This document shows, in pieces, positions 1-7,634 of a DNA stretch of 18,980 nucleotides; position 1 is the stretch's first letter, and each line of letters starts with the position of its first letter. The DNA is from Phycisphaera mikurensis NBRC 102666 (lineage in GTDB: Bacteria > Planctomycetota > Phycisphaerae > Phycisphaerales > SM1A02): NCBI GenBank assembly GCA_945870475.1, contig CAMBSR010000016.1:1-18980 (forward strand), read 5' to 3'. The position numbers and the translations under genes were made by a program. The notes beneath the pieces were generated by a model. The model saw only the letters and a program-made list of their open reading frames with translations, did not search any database and was not told where the DNA came from.

Positions 1-14
1 CCGCGAGGCCCCAC

Positions 15-362
15 ATGTCCACCACCCTCGTCATCATCGAGCACACCGACAACCACTCCCACGTCCAGATCGTGGGCCCGCTCGACCTGGCCGGCGTGGG
101 GATGATCGAGCTGAAATTCACGGCGTCCACGGCCAGCAAGCGAAAGCACGCGATCGTGGACATGTCCCAGGTGCCGTTCATGGCATCGCTCGGGATGGGA
201 ATGCTGGTGCAGGTGGCGCGCACGCTCGCGGGCGATGGGCGCAAGGTGGTGCTGGTGGCCCCCACGGACTTCGTTGCCACGGCGCTCCGCACCTCGCGGC
301 TCGACGCCGTGATGCCGATCGCCGCGGACCTGGATGCCGCGCATGCGCATCTGAAGGCCTGA
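15..362 (+). CDS. STAS-domain protein (anti-sigma factor antagonist-like)
   Basis: A 115-residue single-domain protein of the SpoIIAA/RsbV type. Such proteins bind anti-sigma kinases or other partners and are switched by Ser/Thr phosphorylation. The fold is visible as an N-terminal strand pair (residues 5-22), the core strand ending in VDMS (48-51) and the loop FMASLGMG (55-62). Known antagonists carry D-S-(S/T)-G in this loop. Here it reads A-S-L-G, so Ser58 sits at the phospho-acceptor position but the preceding Asp is Ala and the next residue is Leu. Length is normal for a free-standing STAS protein. The ATG lies only 14 bases into the window, so its promoter and any upstream partner cannot be seen. 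No anti-sigma kinase is adjacent on the visible side. The next gene on the same strand is an unrelated dehydrogenase 57 bp away. Family assignment is fairly safe; the partner is unknown. Confidence 0.8.
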   Translation: MSTTLVIIEHTDNHSHVQIVGPLDLAGVGMIELKFTASTASKRKHAIVDMSQVPFMASLGMGMLVQVARTLAGDGRKVVLVAPTDFVATALRTSRLDAVMPIAADLDAAHAHLKA

Positions 363-407
363 TTCGGCCTCCGGGGTGACGTGGCGGGACGGGATGGACT
401 CCCCAAC

Positions 408-413
408 TACCCT
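408..413 (+). promoter_or_regulatory. Putative -10 element for leaderless aldehyde dehydrogenase mRNA
   Basis: TACCCT ends 6 nt before the ATG at 420. No Shine-Dalgarno sequence precedes that ATG. The spacing would place the transcription start at or next to the start codon. No convincing -35 was seen. Confidence 0.4.
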
Positions 414-419
414 GCCCCC

Positions 420-1859
420 ATGCAGACCGCCTGCTTCATCGATGGCTCGTTCGTTCCCGCCCGCTCCGGCCGCACGTTCGCGGTGACCAACCCGGCCACC
501 GACGCCGTGGTGGCGCAAGTGGCGGACGGCGGCGTGGCCGACGCACGCGCGGCGGTGGACGCCGCGGCGCGCGCGTTCCCGGGGTGGAAGTCGATGGCCG
601 CCATCGAGCGCGCAAAGCCGCTGCGGAAGCTTGCCGAACTGATGCACCGCGACGTGGAGCGACTGGCCGACCTCTGCAGCCAGGAGTGCGGCAAGCCGCT
701 CGCCGAGGCACGCGTGGAGGTTGCGTACGCGGCCAGCTTCCTGGAGTGGTACGCCGAGGAAGGTAAGCGCGTCTACGGCGAGACGATCCCCGCGAGCGAC
801 CCGGCCAAGCGGCTCCTGGTGCTGCGCCAGCCGTGCGGCGTGGCGGCGGCGATCACGCCGTGGAACTTCCCCGTGGCCATGGTGACGCGCAAGATGGGCC
901 CGGCGCTCGCCGCCGGCTGCACGCAGGTGGTGAAGCCCGCGGAGCAGACGCCGCTCTCGGCGCTCGCCATCGCCGAGCTCTCCGTGGAGGCAGGCTTCCC
1001 GGCGGGTGTCCTCAACGTGGTGACGGGGCTCGATGCGCCGGCAATCACCGAGGCGTTCTTCGACAACCTCACCGTAAGGCACGTGAGCTTCACCGGTAGC
1101 ACGGAGGTGGGGCGGATCCTCCTGGCGAGGAGCGCGGCCAACGTGGTGCGGGTCTCGCTCGAGCTCGGCGGGCACGCGCCGTTCATCGTGTTCGACGACG
1201 CGGACCTCGACAAGGCCGTGGCCGGTGCCATGGCCAGCAAGTTCCGCAATGCCGGCCAGACCTGCGTATGCGCCAACCGCTTCCTGGTGCAGCGGCGCGT
1301 GCACGCGGAGTTCGTGGCCCGCTTCACCGCGGCCGTGGCGGCGCTGAAGGTGGGCGACGGCCGCGCGGCGGGCACGCAGATCGGGCCGATGATCGAGGAC
1401 GCCGGCCTGCACAAGGCAGAGACCCACGTCGCCGACGCGCTGGCGCACGGCGCGCACGCCACCACCGGCGGATCGCGCGTGAAGGTGCCCGGGTGCGCCG
1501 ACCGATTCATGGCGCCCACCGTGCTCGACGGCGTCACGCCCGACATGCTCTGCTTCCGCGAGGAGACGTTCGGCCCCGTGGCCCCGGTGTACACGTTCGA
1601 CACCGAGGCGGAGGCGCTGGCCATTGCCAACGACACGCCCTACGGCCTGGCCGCGTACCTCTTCACGGCCGATGGTGCACGCATCATGCGGATGGCCGAG
1701 GCGCTCCAGTACGGGATCGTGGGCGTCAACGACGCACTGCCCGCCACCGCACAGGCCCCGTTCGGCGGCGTGAAGCACAGCGGCCTCGGCCGCGAGGGCG
1801 GACACCACGGGATCGAGGAGTACCTCGACCTGCGGTACGTCAGCTGGCGCGTGGGGTGA
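420..1859 (+). CDS. gabD: NAD(P)-dependent succinate-semialdehyde dehydrogenase-like aldehyde dehydrogenase
   Basis: Oxidises an aldehyde to the acid with NAD(P)+; in GabD the substrate is succinate semialdehyde from GABA breakdown, feeding succinate to the TCA cycle. The 479-residue protein has all ALDH landmarks: TPWNFP (146-151) with the oxyanion-hole Asn149, Lys172 in VKPAEQ, the coenzyme loop FTGSTEVG (224-231), the general base Glu248 in LELGG, the catalytic Cys282 in NAGQTCVCANR, and EETFGP (381-386). The stretch around Cys282 matches GabD very closely. In the C-terminal substrate loop, the Ile-Ser seen in GabD is replaced by DALPATAQ (438-445), so the true substrate may differ. I chose ATG 420 because the family usually begins a few residues before FIDG and because of the -10-like hexamer upstream. 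An in-frame GTG at 381 would add 13 residues. The gene converges on mscL, 30 bp away. Confidence 0.88.
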   Translation: MQTACFIDGSFVPARSGRTFAVTNPATDAVVAQVADGGVADARAAVDAAARAFPGWKSMAAIERAKPLRKLAELMHRDVERLADLCSQECGKPLAEARVEVAYAASFLEWYAEEGKRVYGETIPASDPAKRLLVLRQPCGVAAAITPWNFPVAMVTRKMGPALAAGCTQVVKPAEQTPLSALAIAELSVEAGFPAGVLNVVTGLDAPAITEAFFDNLTVRHVSFTGSTEVGRILLARSAANVVRVSLELGGHAPFIVFDDADLDKAVAGAMASKFRNAGQTCVCANRFLVQRRVHAEFVARFTAAVAALKVGDGRAAGTQIGPMIEDAGLHKAETHVADALAHGAHATTGGSRVKVPGCADRFMAPTVLDGVTPDMLCFREETFGPVAPVYTFDTEAEALAIANDTPYGLAAYLFTADGARIMRMAEALQYGIVGVNDALPATAQAPFGGVKHSGLGREGGHHGIEEYLDLRYVSWRVG

Positions 1860-1889
1860 GCACGCCGGCGGCAGGGCCGGCAGGCCGGC

Positions 1890-2324
1890 TCACGCCTTCT
1901 TCTTGTCGTCGGAGAGTCCCGCCGCGCCGGCGACGCGATCCGTGGCCTTGGACGCGATATTGGTGATCTTCTGCAGGTGCTCGAGGTCACGCAGCGCGAC
2001 GATCTTGTTCATGAACTTGATGGCCACGAACACGCTCAGCGCGATGATCACGAACTGGAAGATGTTGTCCATGAACGAGCCATACTTGATGGCCACCGCC
2101 GCCTGCGCAGCGACCTCGCCCTTGGCCTCGACCGCGGGCTTGATCACCCACTGCAGGTCGGTGAAGTTCACGCCGCCGATGGCCAGGCCGATGGGCGGCA
2201 TGATGATGTCGGTGACGATGGAGTTGACCACCTTGCCGAACGCAGCACCGATGATGACACCCACCGCGAGGTCGAGTGCGTTGCCCTTGACGGCGAAGTC
2301 GGTGAATTCCTTGATGAAGCCCAT
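1890..2324 (-). CDS. mscL: Large-conductance mechanosensitive channel MscL
   Basis: Inner-membrane homopentamer that opens under high membrane tension and releases solutes on hypo-osmotic shock. The 144-residue protein has the expected plan. An N-terminal amphipathic helix (residues 1-12, starting MGFIKEF) leads into TM1 (about 15-45), which contains the conserved DLAVGVIIGAAFGKVV pore segment. A periplasmic loop (about 46-75) follows, then TM2 with FMDNIFQFVIIALSVF (84-99), and a charged C-terminal bundle ending in DDKKKA. Length is typical. The ATG at 2324 has a strong Shine-Dalgarno, AGGAG, 7 nt upstream, unlike most genes here. It lies 80 bp downstream of the kinase gene on the same strand, so it may share that transcript. 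A TACCCT hexamer at 2375-2380 in the gap could give it its own promoter. Very secure call. Confidence 0.97.
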   Translation of the reverse strand: MGFIKEFTDFAVKGNALDLAVGVIIGAAFGKVVNSIVTDIIMPPIGLAIGGVNFTDLQWVIKPAVEAKGEVAAQAAVAIKYGSFMDNIFQFVIIALSVFVAIKFMNKIVALRDLEHLQKITNIASKATDRVAGAAGLSDDKKKA

Positions 2325-2404
2325 GGCGATCTCCTGAGTTCGTGCAGCCGATTCGCCGGCCGCGTGGAGCGCGAAGGGTAGCGGCGCGCCTGCCGCGCGT
2401 GGTG

Positions 2405-4996
2405 TCAGTACGAACCGGCCGGGATGGCGCCGGGATGCTCGGCCTCGAACGCCTTCACGCGGTCGCGGCAGGACTCGAGCTTGGCGTCCGGGCATGCGGC
2501 GGCATCGGCGGCATTCCATGCCTTGTAGAGCTGGCAGAGGGCAAGGAGTCCTGACGAGCGGCGCTTGGGATCGATGCCGAGCGGCTCGAGCAGCCCCCAC
2601 GCCTCCTGCAGGACGGGCTCCGCCTCCGGGAAGCGCTTCGATGCGGTGAGCGCGCGGCCGAGCGACATGCGCGCCGCGGCGCGCAGCCACGGGTCCTGGC
2701 CCGGCACGCCATCGAGCACCTTGACCGCCTCGCGACCGGCATCGATGGCCTCGGGCAGCTTGTCCTGGTCGCGGAGGAGGCTCGCCAGGTTGAGCCACGC
2801 GATGCCGGCATCCGGCGACGCGCCGCGCCCGGCGTCCAACAGCACCTTGAGCGCCTCGCGCTCGAACTGCTCGCCCGCCGCGAATTCCTTCTTGGCGCGC
2901 TTGATGAGCGCGAGGCTTCCAAGCACGCTGGCGCGGTGCGGGTGCGACGTGCCGGCCAGGCGGTCGACGATGGCGAGCGCCTCGCGCGCGTGGCCTTCGG
3001 CGGCGTCGAGGCGACCGGCGGTGCGCTCGATCTGCCCGAGGTTGTGGAGGTCGAACATGGCCTTGTAGCCGCCCTCCTTGCCGAGCTCCTTGTTGATGGC
3101 GATGGCTTCCTCGGTGGTGGTGATGCCGACATCGAGGTCGCCGGCATCGAAGAGCACCAGGCCGAGGTTGTTGAGGGCTGCGGCCAGTTCCTCGCGCGGG
3201 GCGTCGGGCGTGGCACGAAGCAGCCGGACGGATTCCATGGCATTGGCGCGCGCGACGTCGAGGTCCTTGGCCTCCACGCGCTGGGCGTCGGCGAGGGTGG
3301 ACAGGGACTTTGCCAGGAGCACCGCGTCGAGGGTGGCGGCTGCCGCATCGCGTGCGCGGTTGGCCACCACCACGGCGTCCACACCGCGCTGCGCGTTGGC
3401 GAGCGTGGCAGCGCACTGGATGCCGAGGCGGGCTTCGAGTGCCTTGCCCTCCGGGGCCGAGGCCACGGCTTCCATCCCGGCGCGGTACTGCGCCACGGCA
3501 TCGTCCACGCGGCCGATGCCGGCGAATGCATCGCCGAGCGCCTGGCGGATCTCGGCGGCCTCGAGCGGCGCGTCGCGGAGCGCGCCACCCTCCAGGTCCC
3601 GCGCGGCGGCCTCGAGCTTCTCGCGCACGGTGACGTCGTCGCGGCCTTCCTCGGCAGTGGGGTCCGCACCCGCGAGCACGCCCGTCACGTACTGCAGCAC
3701 GTGTGCGTTCTGCTCCGCGCGGCGCTGGGCGTCGGCGCGGGCGATCTCGGCAATGTGCGCCTGCTGTGCCGAATACGCCGTGGCGCCGATGAGGACGGCG
3801 ATGACCGCCGCCACCGTGCCCACCGCCACGCGGTGACGACGGACGAACCGCCACGCGCGGCCGAGCCGCGAGGGCCGCGCCGCCGCCGGCGTGTCGCCGT
3901 CGAGCCAGCGCACGAGGTCGGCGCGGAAGTCGCCCACCGACTGGTAGCGCTCGGCGGGGTCGGCAGCCACCGCGCACAGCGCGATGGCGTCGAGGTCCGC
4001 GTCGATGGGCCGCACCTCGGGCGCAAAGCGCGAGGGTGCCGAAGGCGCGTTGTTGCGGATGGCGGCGGCGAGCCCGGCGCGGCCGCCGGCACGCAGCACG
4101 TGCGCATCGCGCGGCAGGCCGCCCGCGAGCAGTTCGTAGAGCACCACGCCCAGGCTGAAGACATCGCTGCGCGTGTCCGGCGGCGTGGCATCGGCCTGCT
4201 CGGGGGACATGTACTCGGGCGTGCCCACGAGCGCGCCCTCCACGGTGCGGGCGCGCGCGTCGCCGAACGCCGCATCTGCCATGCGCGCGACACCGAAGTC
4301 GATGACGCGCGGGCGGATGGCGCCGTCGTCGTCGGAGACGAGGATGTTGGCGGGCTTCAGGTCGCGGTGGATCACGCCGCGGCGGTGCGCGTGCTCCACG
4401 GCGTCGCAGATGCGCACCATGAGCTCGACGCGCGCCCGCACCGAGAGCGTCCGCGCCCGCACGAAATCCGTCACCGCCAGGCCAGGCACGTACGGCATGG
4501 CGAACCACGGACGGCCGTCGGCGCGCTCGCCGGAGTCGAGCATGCCGGCGATGCCCGGATGGTCGAGCGACGCGATCGCCTGCTGCTCCGCCATGAAGCG
4601 CGCGTGCGCGGCCGGCGAAGCCAGCGCATCGCGCAGCACCTTGATGGCCACGAGGCGGCGCACCGGCTGTTCCTGGCGACCGAGGAACACCTCGCCGAAG
4701 CCGCCCTCGCCGAGGGGATGGAGCAGCACGTAGCGGCCCGCGCTGCCGGCGCCCGCGGAGAGTGCCTCGCCGAGTTCGGAACGGAGGGCGCCCATCGCGG
4801 CGTCCACGCGACCCGCCGAGGATTCGTACGCCGCGAGCATGCGCCGGGCGGCGGCGCGTTCCTCGTCGGTGGCATCTCGGGCAGCGAGCAACTGCGCGCG
4901 TTCGGCCTCGGGCACGCCGAGCGATTCGACGAACAGGTCCTCGACGATGGACGTGCGGGGCGCTGCGCTTCCGGATTGCGATGCCATGTTTTGCAT
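2405..4996 (-). CDS. Membrane-anchored Ser/Thr protein kinase with TPR-like C-terminal domain
   Basis: A eukaryotic-type (PknB/Hanks) kinase linked to a helical repeat region. Numbering from the inner ATG at 4987 (860 aa): an N-terminal helical stretch (15-75), then the kinase domain at about 86-365. The domain has the glycine loop GEGGFGEV (93-100), the ATP lysine 116 in VAIK, HRDLKPAN (207-214) with catalytic Asp209, DFG (230-232), the activation-segment end GTPEYMSPEQ (255-264) and RSD (273-275). All catalytic residues are present, so it should be active. One membrane segment follows (about 387-406), then about 450 residues of TPR-like helices (470-820). This places the TPR part across the membrane from the kinase. 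Kinases of this build are abundant in planctomycetes and often sit beside an ECF sigma gene; here the nearest ECF gene is 6 kb away. I set the start at ATG 4996 because of the hexamer at 5009-5014; ATG 4987 is equally possible. Substrates are unknown. Confidence 0.9.
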   Translation of the reverse strand: MQNMASQSGSAAPRTSIVEDLFVESLGVPEAERAQLLAARDATDEERAAARRMLAAYESSAGRVDAAMGALRSELGEALSAGAGSAGRYVLLHPLGEGGFGEVFLGRQEQPVRRLVAIKVLRDALASPAAHARFMAEQQAIASLDHPGIAGMLDSGERADGRPWFAMPYVPGLAVTDFVRARTLSVRARVELMVRICDAVEHAHRRGVIHRDLKPANILVSDDDGAIRPRVIDFGVARMADAAFGDARARTVEGALVGTPEYMSPEQADATPPDTRSDVFSLGVVLYELLAGGLPRDAHVLRAGGRAGLAAAIRNNAPSAPSRFAPEVRPIDADLDAIALCAVAADPAERYQSVGDFRADLVRWLDGDTPAAARPSRLGRAWRFVRRHRVAVGTVAAVIAVLIGATAYSAQQAHIAEIARADAQRRAEQNAHVLQYVTGVLAGADPTAEEGRDDVTVREKLEAAARDLEGGALRDAPLEAAEIRQALGDAFAGIGRVDDAVAQYRAGMEAVASAPEGKALEARLGIQCAATLANAQRGVDAVVVANRARDAAAATLDAVLLAKSLSTLADAQRVEAKDLDVARANAMESVRLLRATPDAPREELAAALNNLGLVLFDAGDLDVGITTTEEAIAINKELGKEGGYKAMFDLHNLGQIERTAGRLDAAEGHAREALAIVDRLAGTSHPHRASVLGSLALIKRAKKEFAAGEQFEREALKVLLDAGRGASPDAGIAWLNLASLLRDQDKLPEAIDAGREAVKVLDGVPGQDPWLRAAARMSLGRALTASKRFPEAEPVLQEAWGLLEPLGIDPKRRSSGLLALCQLYKAWNAADAAACPDAKLESCRDRVKAFEAEHPGAIPAGSY

Positions 4997-5008
4997 TGGT
5001 GAAGCGGC

Positions 5009-5014
5009 AGTGTA
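5009..5014 (-). promoter_or_regulatory. Putative -10 element for the kinase gene
   Basis: On the minus strand TACACT ends 12 nt before the ATG at 4996, which would leave a leader of about 5 nt. No -35 is convincing. It faces away from the fumarase promoter candidate in the 91-bp divergent gap. Confidence 0.3.
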
Positions 5015-5059
5015 GTTGCGGCGCGCGATGCATCGGCGCATCGCCGGCGGGCGCACCAG

Positions 5060-5065
5060 TACCAT
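5060..5065 (+). promoter_or_regulatory. Putative -10 element for fumarase
   Basis: TACCAT would start transcription near 5072. That leaves a leader of about 16 nt holding the AGGGA Shine-Dalgarno (5076-5080) before the ATG at 5088. No good -35 was found, so this is tentative. Confidence 0.25.
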
Positions 5066-5087
5066 GCCCGCCCCACAGGGAACCACC

Positions 5088-6566
5088 ATGGCAAAGAAGA
5101 ACACCAAGACCGCGAAGACCGCCACCGCCACGAAGACCCGCATCGAGTCCGACAGCATGGGCGAGATGCACGTGCACGCCGACCTGCTGCACGGCGCCAC
5201 CACGCAGCGCGCGGTGCTCAACTTCCCGGTGAGCGGCCGCCCGGTGCCGCCGCAGGTCATCGCCGCCTACCTCGAGCTGAAGCGCGCCTGCGCGCAGGCG
5301 AACGTGAAGCTGAAGGAACTGCCGCGCGCCAAGGGCCAGGCCATCGTCGATGCCTGCGAGCGCCTGCTCGAGGACTTCGCGGACCGCCGCGCCGAGGTGA
5401 TGCGCCACTTCCCCATCGACGTCTACCAGACGGGTTCGGGCACCAGCACCAACATGAACGTGAACGAGGTCATCGCCAACACCGCGAGCCTCATGGCCGG
5501 GAAGAAGATCGGCTCCAAGGACCCGCTCCACCCGAACGACCACGTCAACTACGGACAGAGCTCCAACGACACCTTCCCCACCGCCATGCAGCTCGCCGGC
5601 GCGGTGGCGCTGAACGAGCAGCTGCTGCCCGCGCTCAAGCGCCTGCACAAGGCGCTCGATGCCAAGGCGCGGCAGTGGGACAAGCAGGTCAAGATCGGCC
5701 GCACGCACCTGATGGACGCCACGCCCATCCGCGTCGGCCAGGAGTTCTCCGGCTACGCGGCGGCAGTGGCCTACGCCGTGGCACGCGCGGAACTGGCGCG
5801 CGATGTGCTGGCCACCAACATGCCGATCGGCGGCACCGCCGTGGGCACCGGCATCAACGCGAACCCGCGCTTCGCGCGCACCGTGTGCGCGATCCTCTCG
5901 AAGGACCTGGGCATCGGCTTCCAGGAAGCCGAGAACCACTTCGAGGCGCAGGCAACGCGCGACTGCGTGGTGGAGGCGAGCGGCCTGCTCAAGACCATCG
6001 CCGTCAGCCTGAGCAAGATCGCCAACGACATCCGCTGGATGGGAAGCGGTCCGCGCTGCGGCCTCGGCGAGCTGGTGCTCCCGGCCACGCAGCCCGGCTC
6101 GAGCATCATGCCGGGCAAGGTGAACCCGGTGATCTGCGAGAGCGTGATCATGGTGGCCTGCCGCGTGGTCGGCAACGACGCCAGCATCACCCTCGGCGGC
6201 TTCGGCGGCGTGGGCAGCCTGCTCGAACTCAACACGGCCATGCCGCTCCTCGCGGACAACCTCTGCGAGTCGATCGAGCTGCTCGCGAACGCGTGCGACA
6301 TGTTCCGCAGCAAGTGCATCGAGGACCTGGAGCTCCACAAGGACGCCACGCAGACCGTGGAGCGCAGCCTGATGATGGTGACGAGCCTCGCCCCCGTCAT
6401 CGGCTACGACAACGCCGCCACGTGCGCCAAGGAGGCGTACAAGAGCGGCGAGACCATCCGCGCATACGTGCTGCGCAACAAGCTCGTGGAGCCCAAGCTC
6501 CTCGACAAGCTGCTCGACCCGACGGCGATGACGAAGCCGGGCGGCAAGGGTCCGGGCGGCGGCTGA
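5088..6566 (+). CDS. fumC: Class II fumarate hydratase
   Basis: Cytosolic homotetramer that interconverts fumarate and L-malate in the TCA cycle, without an iron-sulfur cluster. In the 492 residues one sees GSGTSTNMNVNE (116-127), HPNDHVNYGQSSND (148-161), the catalytic-base region KIGRTHLMDA with His207 (202-211), and the superfamily signature GSSIMPGKVNP (337-347) with catalytic Ser338, Lys344 and Asn346. The C-terminal part IGYDNAA..AKEAYKSG (438-453) is fumarase-like rather than aspartase-like. The start at ATG 5088 is supported by an AGGGA Shine-Dalgarno seven nt upstream; an in-frame ATG at 5064 is less likely. Residues 1-20 form a Lys/Thr-rich extension not needed for the fold, and the C-terminus is a Gly/Pro/Lys tail. 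Divergent from the kinase gene. Adenylosuccinate lyase, argininosuccinate lyase and aspartase are ruled out by the motif wording. Confidence 0.95.
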   Translation: MAKKNTKTAKTATATKTRIESDSMGEMHVHADLLHGATTQRAVLNFPVSGRPVPPQVIAAYLELKRACAQANVKLKELPRAKGQAIVDACERLLEDFADRRAEVMRHFPIDVYQTGSGTSTNMNVNEVIANTASLMAGKKIGSKDPLHPNDHVNYGQSSNDTFPTAMQLAGAVALNEQLLPALKRLHKALDAKARQWDKQVKIGRTHLMDATPIRVGQEFSGYAAAVAYAVARAELARDVLATNMPIGGTAVGTGINANPRFARTVCAILSKDLGIGFQEAENHFEAQATRDCVVEASGLLKTIAVSLSKIANDIRWMGSGPRCGLGELVLPATQPGSSIMPGKVNPVICESVIMVACRVVGNDASITLGGFGGVGSLLELNTAMPLLADNLCESIELLANACDMFRSKCIEDLELHKDATQTVERSLMMVTSLAPVIGYDNAATCAKEAYKSGETIRAYVLRNKLVEPKLLDKLLDPTAMTKPGGKGPGGG

Positions 6567-6655
6567 GCCCTCCCCGCGCCCCTGCAGTCGCGTTTCATGA
6601 CCCGAAGCCGGGTCCGGGAATGGTTTCTGCGGAGAAATCCGGCCATATTGCGGTG

Positions 6656-6674
6656 AACCGCGGTTCTCGCGGTT
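6656..6674. other. Inverted repeat / hairpin downstream of fumC
   Basis: AACCGCG and CGCGGTT form a 7-bp stem around a GTTCT loop, about 90 bp after the fumC stop. The left part also contains the perfect palindrome AACCGCGGTT (6656-6665). There is no T-run after it, so a plain intrinsic terminator is doubtful. It abuts a possible -35 (TTGCTT, 6673-6678) of the next gene and could be an operator. The rest of the 207-bp gap holds only a weaker TGCCCC/GGGGCA repeat at 6706-6729. Confidence 0.35.
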
Positions 6675-6700
6675 GCTTCCTGCGGGACAAGGGCTACTTT
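6673..6700 (+). promoter_or_regulatory. Possible promoter of the PEP-CTERM-like gene
   Basis: TTGCTT (6673-6678) and TACTTT (6695-6700) are separated by 16 bp. Each matches three of six positions of the sigma-70 consensus. The leader would be about 67 nt and carries a good Shine-Dalgarno. Confidence 0.25.
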
Positions 6701-6773
6701 CAGAATGCCCCAGCCACCCGGCCGGGGCACGTTTCATCGACAGAGACGGTCATCGAGGAAGGAAAGGTTCGCC

Positions 6774-7532
6774 ATGCGTTCATTCGCAGCGTGTGCAGTT
6801 GTTGTTGGTTCCATGTCGGCCCTCGCGGGGGCGGATGTCATCGCACAGAACGGCCCCGTCACGCCGACCACCGATCCGGTCACCGGCTGGCAGCTGCGCG
6901 ACGGCACCTTCTCCGACGGCCTCTCGAGCAACGGAAACTACTTCTACTCCCAGGCACTCGGCCAGAAGTTCACGGTGGGCAGCGGGCAGACCGTCACCAT
7001 CGGCAGCATCGACTTCTGGGGCTCGTCGGAGTACATCAACTCGCAGGCGCCGTGGACCGAGACCACCCTGTCCTCGAACGTCTACGCCATCCAGATTTCC
7101 ATCCTGCGCATCACGCCTGGCAACAACCAGTACCCCGTGGTCCATTCCTGGACGATCAACACGCCGCTCATTACGCAGACGCTGACCGGCACGTATGTCC
7201 CGGAGGTGCTGAGCCCGGTGTTCCAGCTTTCGACGGCGCTCTCCGGCAACAAGACCCTGATCGGCGGCGACTACCTGCTCTCGATCGGCGGACTGCTCAC
7301 GGATGCGGACGGCGACGCCTTCGCGTGGACGGATGGCCAGGCGGACGGCTCGCAGCCGGCCACGCAGGCGTATGCCACGGTCGGCGACATTCCGACGGAG
7401 TGGGGCCGCTGGAGCCCCGCCGGCGACGGGACTTCGGGCGCGTTCGTGCTGAACGGGACCGTCGTTCCCGCACCCGGCGTCCTGGCGCTCATGGGACTTG
7501 CGGGCGCAACCCGCCGGCGCCGGCGCCACTGA
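6774..7532 (+). CDS. Secreted protein with PEP-CTERM-like C-terminal sorting signal
   Basis: A 252-residue exported protein. A Sec signal peptide covers residues 1-20 (MRSFAACAVVVGSMSALAGA). The body is rich in Thr, Ser, Gly and aromatic residues, typical of beta-sandwich surface proteins, with no recognisable enzyme motif. The C-terminal tail (232-252) starts PAPG, runs through a short hydrophobic helix (VLALMGLAGA) and ends in five arginines and a histidine. This is the tripartite plan of PEP-CTERM signals, in the PAPG form common in Phycisphaerae, where an exosortase is expected to process the tail. No exosortase gene is in the window. ATG 6774 has a long purine-rich Shine-Dalgarno (GGAAGGAAAGG) ending 6 nt upstream. 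Two hairpins close the gene. Sorting class is fairly secure; function is unknown. Confidence 0.85.
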   Translation: MRSFAACAVVVGSMSALAGADVIAQNGPVTPTTDPVTGWQLRDGTFSDGLSSNGNYFYSQALGQKFTVGSGQTVTIGSIDFWGSSEYINSQAPWTETTLSSNVYAIQISILRITPGNNQYPVVHSWTINTPLITQTLTGTYVPEVLSPVFQLSTALSGNKTLIGGDYLLSIGGLLTDADGDAFAWTDGQADGSQPATQAYATVGDIPTEWGRWSPAGDGTSGAFVLNGTVVPAPGVLALMGLAGATRRRRRH

Positions 7533-7556
7533 CATCGATTGACCAACTTCCGCATC

Positions 7557-7572
7557 CCGGCGTTCGCGCCGG
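7557..7572 (+). terminator. First hairpin of a tandem pair, with TTCG tetraloop
   Basis: CCGGCG and CGCCGG pair around the stable loop TTCG, 24 bp after the stop of the secreted-protein gene. No T-run follows, so it probably assists the stronger hairpin 10 bp further on. Confidence 0.4.
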
Positions 7573-7581
7573 TTGATCGAC

Positions 7582-7634
7582 CGAGGCACGCGCCGCTCTT
7601 CGTCTACCGGCGGCGCGTGCCTCGATGACTTTTT
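7582..7634 (+). terminator. Strong Rho-independent terminator
   Basis: A perfect 15-bp G+C-rich inverted repeat (7582-7596 with 7610-7624, 13-nt loop) is followed five bases later by TTTTT (7630-7634). It ends plus-strand transcription between the secreted-protein gene and the convergent folP. Its T-run touches the folP stop codon (7634-7636). There is no matching A-run on the left side, so it looks one-directional. Confidence 0.85.

Noticed and set aside
1864..1890. Repeated GCCGGC motifs between the dehydrogenase and mscL as a terminator
   Set aside because: The short self-complementary hexamers can pair in several ways but form no single long stem, and there is no T-run on either side.
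2936..5002. A 688-codon plus-strand frame
   Set aside because: Antisense to the kinase, whose catalytic motifs are intact.
1890..6737. A 1615-codon open frame on the minus strand
   Set aside because: Only its last 144 codons (mscL) are real. The rest is out of frame with the kinase gene and antisense to fumC, and gives Arg/Ala/His-rich nonsense typical of GC-rich DNA with few stops.
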